Source: Kribbella sp. VKM Ac-2569 | GTDB lineage: Bacteria; Actinomycetota; Actinomycetes; Propionibacteriales; Kribbellaceae | Reading direction: 5' to 3' | Assembly (NCBI RefSeq): GCF_004216905.1 | Contig: NZ_SGXJ01000001.1 | Coordinates: 1,798,001 to 1,862,000, forward strand | Length of the DNA stretch: 64,000 nucleotides | Part shown: piece after piece, positions 58,933-64,000 of the stretch | How positions within the stretch are numbered: position 1 is the first letter of the stretch | Layout of the letters: every line of letters starts with the position of its first letter | Translations under genes and position numbers: made by a program | The notes under the pieces: model-generated | Seen by the model: only the letters and a program-made list of their open reading frames with translations | Databases searched by the model: none | Told to the model about the DNA's origin: nothing

Positions 58933-60845
58933 CAGCGATCCCCTTCGACCGGAGTCAGGTACGGACGCTGGGCCTTCTTGCTCTCCTCGTACGTCGCTGC
59001 CGCGGCCTGTGTGGACTGCAGCTCCGACACCTCGCTGACCGGGACGTCCCACCAGGAGTCGCTGTCCGGACCGCCGACCAACGGGTCGGTCGTGACATGG
59101 ATCGCGATCGGCCCGGTGGCTGCCTTCGCGCTCTGGATCGCCTTCTCCAGCTCGGGCCGGCTGTGGACGTCGATCACGTCGACGCCGAAGCTGCGCACGT
59201 TCGCCGCGAGGTCGATCGGCAGGTAGTCACCGTCGAGCCGGCCGTCACCGGTGCGCTTGCGGTACGCCGTCCCGAACCGCTGGGAACCGAGCGATTCCGA
59301 GAGCGCGCCGATCGACGCGAAGCCGTGGTTCTGCACCAGGACCACGATGATCTTGATGTTTTCCTGGACCGCGGTGGCCAGCTCGCTGGACATCATCAGG
59401 TACGACCCGTCGCCGACCATGACGAACACGTCGCGATCCGGTGCGCCGAGCCGGACACCGAGTCCGCCGGCGATCTCGTATCCCATGCAGGAGAAGCCAT
59501 ATTCGACGTGGTATCCCTTCGGGTCGCGCGGCCGCCACAGTTTGTGGAGGTCACCCGGCATCGAGCCGGCTGCGCAGACAACCACATCAGACGCCGCCGA
59601 CAATTCGTTGACGGCGCCGATCACCTCGCCCTGGGTGAGCAGTCCTTCGGCCAGTTTCGCGGTCACGTCGGCGGAGGGCCGGAAAACTGCGTCCACAGTT
59701 CCGTTCCAGGTCCTTGTGAGTTCCTGGGCCTCGGCTGTGTACTTGTCGTCCACGGACCACTCGCCGAGCGCGGATCCCAACGAAACAAGGGCTTCCCGCG
59801 CATCGGCCACCACTGGGAGGCCGGCATGCTTACCACTGTCGAAACGCGCCACGTTGATGTTCAGGAACCGGACCTGCGGATTCTGGAACGCGGTCCGCGA
59901 TGCCGTCGTGAAGTCGCTGTAGCGGGTGCCGATCCCGATCACCAGGTCCGCGTCACGGGCCAGCGCGTTGGCTGCCGTGGTCCCGGTCGACCCGACCGCG
60001 CCCACCGCCTGCGGGTGATCATAGGCCAGGGATCCCTTACCTGCTTGGGTTTCCGACACCGGTACGCCGGTTCGCTCGGCGAACTCGCGCAGCGCGTCCT
60101 CTGCTCCCGAGTAGTGCACACCGCCACCGGCAACGATCAGCGGGCGTTGCGCGGACCGTAGGAGATCTGCCGCCTTGTCGACCATTGATTCCTCCGGCAA
60201 GGGACGTGCGACATACCAGATCCGCTCGACGAAGAGCTCCTCCGGCCAGTCGTACGCCTCTGCCTGGACGTCCTGCGGCAAGGCCAGTGTCACCGCGCCG
60301 GTCTCGACCGGATCGGTCAGCACGCGCATCGCGTTCATCAGTGCCGAGGGCAACTGTTCGGGCCGCCAGATGCGGTCGAAGTACTTCGACACCGGGCGGA
60401 AGGCGTCGTTGACCGAGACGTCCCCGGCGCCGAAGCTCTCCAGCTCCTGCAGCACGGGTGTTGCCACCCGGGTCGCGAACACATCCGAAGGGAGGATCAG
60501 CACCGGCAACCGGTTGATCGTCGCGAGGGCCGCACCGGTCACCATGTTGGTCGAGCCCGGGCCGACGCTTGCCGTGCAGGCGTAGGTCTGGAGCCGGTCA
60601 CGGGTCCGGGCGAAGGCCGCCGCGGTGTGCACCATGGCCTGCTCGTTGCGGGCCAGGATGTACGGCAACGCCTTCGGGTCCTCGAGCTCGGACTGCAGCA
60701 GCGCCTGGCCGATCCCGGCGACGTTGCCGTGGCCGAAGATGCCCAGTGACCCGGCGATCAGCCGCTGCCGAAGCCCGTCACGCTCCGAGTACTGGACGCT
60801 CAGGAATCGCACCAGGGCCTGCGCGACCGTGAGACGCACCGTCAT
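58932..60845 (-). CDS. iolD: 3D-(3,5/4)-trihydroxycyclohexane-1,2-dione hydrolase
   Basis: A 637-residue thiamine-diphosphate enzyme. LGIFGHGNVAGIGQAL and RNEQAMVHTAAAFAR give the N-terminal domain with its catalytic Glu, and MVGDGSYLMMSSELATA the diphosphate-binding GDGS...N-type motif. IolD cleaves the ring of the trione derived from inosose, giving 5-deoxyglucuronate. Start and stop overlap neighbours (iolB and the TIM barrel gene) by four and one bases. Length is normal. Confidence 0.95.
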   Translation of the reverse strand: MTVRLTVAQALVRFLSVQYSERDGLRQRLIAGSLGIFGHGNVAGIGQALLQSELEDPKALPYILARNEQAMVHTAAAFARTRDRLQTYACTASVGPGSTNMVTGAALATINRLPVLILPSDVFATRVATPVLQELESFGAGDVSVNDAFRPVSKYFDRIWRPEQLPSALMNAMRVLTDPVETGAVTLALPQDVQAEAYDWPEELFVERIWYVARPLPEESMVDKAADLLRSAQRPLIVAGGGVHYSGAEDALREFAERTGVPVSETQAGKGSLAYDHPQAVGAVGSTGTTAANALARDADLVIGIGTRYSDFTTASRTAFQNPQVRFLNINVARFDSGKHAGLPVVADAREALVSLGSALGEWSVDDKYTAEAQELTRTWNGTVDAVFRPSADVTAKLAEGLLTQGEVIGAVNELSAASDVVVCAAGSMPGDLHKLWRPRDPKGYHVEYGFSCMGYEIAGGLGVRLGAPDRDVFVMVGDGSYLMMSSELATAVQENIKIIVVLVQNHGFASIGALSESLGSQRFGTAYRKRTGDGRLDGDYLPIDLAANVRSFGVDVIDVHSRPELEKAIQSAKAATGPIAIHVTTDPLVGGPDSDSWWDVPVSEVSELQSTQAAAATYEESKKAQRPYLTPVEGDR

Positions 60846-61741
60846 GACTCATCTCCTGTTCGTCCGAAAGGTAGGCGCGGATCAAGATGTTGGGAGTTCC
60901 ACAGGTCGCGCACCCAGGCGTGCTGCGGATCGTCGGTGATCAGCCACTGGCGCTCGGTGCCGGGGCCGGCCATCACATTGAGGTAGTACATGTCGTAGCC
61001 GGGCGGCGCCATCGCCGGGCCGTGCCAACCGTGCGGGACGAGCACCACGTCACCGCTACGAACCTCCGCCAGTACGTCGATCGGGCGTTCCTCGGTTCCG
61101 TAGACCCGCTGGTAGCCGATCGGATCGTTGCCCTTGACACCTTCCGGGACGTCGTCGGACAGCTGCAGCTCGAAGTAGTAGATCTCCTCGAGCTCGCTCT
61201 CCTTCCCCGGTCTGTGCTCGTCGTGCTTGTGCGGCGGGTAGGACGACCAGTTGCCGGCCGGCGTGATCACCTCGCACGCAATGATCGAGTCCGCCTCGAG
61301 AACTCCCGGCGTACCGAAGTTGCGGACCTGGCGGGACGCGACACCGGCACCCCGGAGCTCGGTCTCGACCTCGTCGGCGCGGATCCGCCGGAACGGATGG
61401 TCCGTCGCGGCCTTGGCGTGCGGGAACGCGATCCGCGCGCCACCGGCACTGACCACTGCGAAAGTCGAGTTCCGGGACACGTACGCCAGATCGGTCGGCC
61501 CTGCGAACACATCCGCCCGTCCGCCGAGCGGGACAGCTTCACCGTCGACGATCACCTCGGCCGATCCACTCAACGGAAGGACGATGTACTCACAGTCCCC
61601 GGTATCGATCTCCACCGACTGCCCAGGAAGCAGGGTCCGAACCAGCAAGCCACTGTGATGCCACTCCGCCTCACCCGGCCGCACCGCGAGTTCGAACCCA
61701 TCGCTCGCCGCGGTCCCGGCCGGCCGAACCCATTCAGTCAT
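60842..61741 (-). CDS. iolB: 5-deoxyglucuronate isomerase
   Basis: A 299-residue double cupin. EYIVLPLSGSAEVIVDGE is the first cupin core and SSYPPHKHDEHRPGKESELEEIYYFEL (in parts YPPHKHDEH and ELEEIYY) supplies the metal-binding His and Glu of the second, with VPHGWHGPAMAPPGYDMYY near the end. It converts 5-deoxyglucuronate to 2-deoxy-5-keto-gluconate. It overlaps iolD by four bases. A 36-base gap precedes it. Confidence 0.95.
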   Translation of the reverse strand: MTEWVRPAGTAASDGFELAVRPGEAEWHHSGLLVRTLLPGQSVEIDTGDCEYIVLPLSGSAEVIVDGEAVPLGGRADVFAGPTDLAYVSRNSTFAVVSAGGARIAFPHAKAATDHPFRRIRADEVETELRGAGVASRQVRNFGTPGVLEADSIIACEVITPAGNWSSYPPHKHDEHRPGKESELEEIYYFELQLSDDVPEGVKGNDPIGYQRVYGTEERPIDVLAEVRSGDVVLVPHGWHGPAMAPPGYDMYYLNVMAGPGTERQWLITDDPQHAWVRDLWNSQHLDPRLPFGRTGDES

Positions 61742-61777
61742 CCCAACTGTCCTTCCTCAGAACCTCAGCGGTCCGGG

Positions 61778-63844
61778 TCATACGGTCTCGCCGTGGACGA
61801 GGGCCGCGGCGCGGTCGACAGCCGCTGCCACGTCGCCGTCGGGTGGGAACAGCAGCGCCCGGCCGACCACAAGTCCGCGTACCGAGGGCAGCTCGAGCGC
61901 CTTGCCCCACGACGCGTAGGTCGCTTCCGGCTCCGCGGTCGGATCGCCGCCGAGCAAGAGTGTCGGCAGGGTCGTTGCCTCCATCACCCGATCGAGCTCA
62001 TCCACGACCGGCAGCTTGAGCCACGTGTACGCACTCGTCGCGCCGAGACCGGACGCGATCTGGATCGACTTGATGACCGAGTCGGGATCGAGCAGGTTCG
62101 CGACCCGCCCGTCCTCGCCGCGCGTCGACCAGAACGGCTCCACCATCGCCATCAGCTTGTGCTCAGCCAACCCGGTCACCGCCGCGGCACTGCTCTCCAA
62201 CGTCGCCACGGTCCCCGGGTCGCCGAGGTCGATCCGCGTCAGCATCTTCCCGCCGTCGAGCCGCCGCGCAGCGATCTCGTCAGCAGTCCGGTACGCCGTG
62301 AACCGGTCGTCCAGCTCGAACGCCGCTCCTTGCAACCCGCCCCGGTTCATCGATCCGATGACGACCTTGCCTTCCAACGCACCGAGCAGCAGCAGATCCT
62401 CCAACACGTCCGGAGTGGCCAGTACACCGTCCACACCAGGCCGCTGCAACGCGATCATCAACCGGGCAATCAGATCAGCCCGGCTCCCCATCGCCATCCG
62501 ATTGCCCCGCACGCCCAACGCACCACGCGCCGGATGATCAGCAGCCACGATCAACAGCCGCCCGTCATCCCCCACCAACGCCCGAGTACGCCGCTGCAAC
62601 CACCCCTCAGCCACCCGCTCCGGATGCCGAACCCGAACCTCGGTCAACTCCCCCAACCGCTCAGCAACCCCCCGAACCAGCCCCACCTGCTCCGCGCCCT
62701 GACCACCGTGCGCCAGCCGAGCACCATCGGGTGGTCCACCAACCGGCTCTCCCAGCTCCGATCCCCACCCATCCCCCTGCTCGCCCACACCACCAGCCAA
62801 GGCACCACCAACAGCCCCGACATCCCCCGCTCCGATACCAGCACCAGAAACACCTCCGGCGCCTGCGCCGACTACAGCTCCAGGTTCTGCACCAGCCCGG
62901 GGTTCTGCACCTGCACCTACTCCAGTTGCAGCTTCGGCTCCAGCTCCCGCACCGGCGCCAATGGCAGCTCCAGCGCCAGCGGTAGCCCCGGTAGCCAAAG
63001 CACCTGCGGCGCCAATCGCGGCAACGCCCAGCACACCCGACTGCTGGTCACCGGCAGACTCCTGCCTACTGACCGGCTGTTGATCACCTGGCGACGGTTG
63101 CTCAGCGAGCGGCTGATGTTCACCGGGCGACTGCTGCTCAGCGGGCGCCTGCTCAGTTGAGCTCGGCGTACCGCTTGATTGGGTCTCGGCGAGGGGCGGT
63201 TCCATGCCTGCTTCTGCGGCCTGCTCTGTTCGCGGACCGTTGGTCTGCTGATCCGCCGGAGCTACGGGCAAGGTCGCTCGCTGCTCTCCACGGACCGTTT
63301 GTCCGCTCACCTGATGCCCCGGCGAAGCCTCCGTCCTGCCCGGCCGCTGCTCACGCCCAGCCTGCTCACCCGCTGCCTGCTGGGGTGTGGGGTGTTCGGG
63401 GGCGAGGTTCAGGTTTCCGATGACGGTTGTTTGGCCGTCGGGGGTTGCGGGAGGCGTCTCCTGGGAGGCGTCCATCATCACCGTCACGTCGTCGGGGCCT
63501 GGTGTGTCCGGGCGGCGCGCAGCAACCGTCGGGTCATTGAGACCTGCGGTCGGGGCGTCCGGGTCGGCGTACGGTCGTCCGGCCTCGGTGGGCGCAGTCG
63601 GCCTGTTCGAGTCCGACGGCTGCGAGATGACCGTCGGGTCGTCGGGCGCGGCATACGGAGATCGTTGGGCGGCCGGCGCGGCGGGAGGGGTCGGCGGTTG
63701 GGGGTGAGGCGGGGTGATGCGGGCGATGACTGTTGGGTCGTTGGGGCCTGGGGTGAGGGTGGTGGGGTCTGGGTCTTCGTGGGGACGGTGGATGGGGATG
63801 GGACGGGCGTGTTCGGAGTACTGGTCTTCGTCGTGGGGGGTCAT
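61778..63844 (-). CDS. Cgl0159-type aldolase-like protein with long disordered N-terminal extension
   Basis: A 688-residue protein. The C-terminal 290 residues (from LTEVRVRHPE, about 398) are the (beta/alpha)8 domain found in actinobacterial iol operons as the Cgl0159 type, with IVAADHPARGALG, VIGSMNRGGLQG, MVEPFWS and LLGGDPTAEP. It probably performs the aldol cleavage of the inositol pathway; this is inference. The first 400 residues are Pro/Gln/Glu/Thr-rich, with DPTVI-type repeats, then an Ala/Gly block. The frame is open throughout and its ATG overlaps the iolC stop (ATGA). A GTG near 62690 inside could start a short form. Confidence 0.7.
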   Translation of the reverse strand: MTPHDEDQYSEHARPIPIHRPHEDPDPTTLTPGPNDPTVIARITPPHPQPPTPPAAPAAQRSPYAAPDDPTVISQPSDSNRPTAPTEAGRPYADPDAPTAGLNDPTVAARRPDTPGPDDVTVMMDASQETPPATPDGQTTVIGNLNLAPEHPTPQQAAGEQAGREQRPGRTEASPGHQVSGQTVRGEQRATLPVAPADQQTNGPRTEQAAEAGMEPPLAETQSSGTPSSTEQAPAEQQSPGEHQPLAEQPSPGDQQPVSRQESAGDQQSGVLGVAAIGAAGALATGATAGAGAAIGAGAGAGAEAATGVGAGAEPRAGAEPGAVVGAGAGGVSGAGIGAGDVGAVGGALAGGVGEQGDGWGSELGEPVGGPPDGARLAHGGQGAEQVGLVRGVAERLGELTEVRVRHPERVAEGWLQRRTRALVGDDGRLLIVAADHPARGALGVRGNRMAMGSRADLIARLMIALQRPGVDGVLATPDVLEDLLLLGALEGKVVIGSMNRGGLQGAAFELDDRFTAYRTADEIAARRLDGGKMLTRIDLGDPGTVATLESSAAAVTGLAEHKLMAMVEPFWSTRGEDGRVANLLDPDSVIKSIQIASGLGATSAYTWLKLPVVDELDRVMEATTLPTLLLGGDPTAEPEATYASWGKALELPSVRGLVVGRALLFPPDGDVAAAVDRAAALVHGETV

Positions 63845-64000
63845 GATTCGGCTCCCAGGTGGGCGAGGACCTCTTCGGTGGTGGGCATGGCGGTGGAGCA
63901 TTCGAGGCGGGAGGCGACGATCGCGCCGGCGGTGTTGGCGAACCGGATGATCTTCTCGAGCGGCCAGCCGGACAGGAGCCCGTGGCACAGCGCTCCGCCG
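63841..64000 (-). CDS. iolC: Inositol-pathway PfkB kinase, C-terminal end only
   Basis: The last 52 codons are visible, with the 5' part beyond the right edge. GLLSGWPLEKIIRFANTAGAIVASRLECSTAMP is the typical end of PfkB kinases of the IolC type (the AN-x-x-GA-x-V-A segment). In the iol order it phosphorylates 2-deoxy-5-keto-gluconate. The identification rests on this short segment plus operon context. The stop overlaps the next start by four bases. Confidence 0.75.
   Translation of the reverse strand, partial: GGALCHGLLSGWPLEKIIRFANTAGAIVASRLECSTAMPTTEEVLAHLGAES

Noticed and set aside
60887..63160. A 757-codon plus-strand frame opposite iolB and the aldolase-like gene
   Set aside because: Antisense of iolB, whose cupin motifs are clear. 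I also considered it as an alternative to the long N-terminal extension, but it shows no domain either.
1..64000. CRISPR arrays, insertion sequences, prophage, tRNA or rRNA genes
   Set aside because: No regular direct repeats with spacers, no transposase or phage proteins, and no tRNA-like folds apart from tmRNA were found.

Overview
The window is a high-GC actinobacterial chromosome segment. Codon choice, frequent GTG/TTG starts, leaderless-looking promoters, an F420-dependent enzyme and the gene set (Tad pilus locus, DUF1707 protein, iol cluster with a Cgl0159-type aldolase) fit the Nocardioidales. The style resembles Kribbella, which is inference. I see no prophage, insertion sequence, CRISPR array, tRNA or rRNA.

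Layout. 0-12.5 kb is metabolic and regulatory: a GH36 alpha-galactosidase cut by the left edge, an ArsR/SRPBCC pair, a secreted SGNH hydrolase convergent with a secreted M4 metallopeptidase, an FHA protein, a MarR/epoxide-hydrolase pair, an SDR, an XRE regulator and a SnoaL-like protein. 12.7-17.6 kb is a conserved housekeeping block on the minus strand: ftsE, ftsX, an M23 peptidase, smpB, a DUF1707 protein and ssrA (tmRNA, proteolysis tag ADTKRTDLALAA). 17.7-39.1 kb holds transport, sugar and pyrimidine genes: a PfkB kinase, an MFS exporter behind a leader peptide and hairpin, an orphan sugar-binding lipoprotein, a cold-shock protein, a blasticidin-S-deaminase homologue, an F420-oxidoreductase/dihydropyrimidinase/ureidopropionase operon, two serpins flanking a putative Zur-controlled permease operon, and a GH5/beta-helix enzyme. 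prfB follows at 40 kb. 42.4-47.0 kb is a seven-gene tad pilus operon. 47.2-52.3 kb carries regulators, an oxidoreductase, an amidotransferase-like protein, a kinase-fold protein without its catalytic Asp, and a 37-residue basic protein. 52.4-64 kb is a complete-looking myo-inositol catabolic and ABC uptake operon, read leftward and entering from the right edge (iolC partial).

Working together. SmpB and tmRNA form the trans-translation pair. FtsE, FtsX and the M23 protein are probably one cell-wall hydrolysis module. The iol genes cover kinase, aldolase-like, isomerase, hydrolase, dehydratase-like, dehydrogenase and semialdehyde dehydrogenase steps plus uptake. The tad genes encode the ATPase, two platform proteins, pilin and pseudopilins, but no prepilin peptidase is present.

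Most noteworthy: a roughly 400-residue low-complexity extension on the iol-operon aldolase-like protein; a leaderless six-codon leader peptide and hairpin before an MFS exporter; paired serpins around a Zur-box-like permease promoter; a deaminase with a Cys-to-Asp zinc-ligand change; and a small inverted-repeat element present twice.
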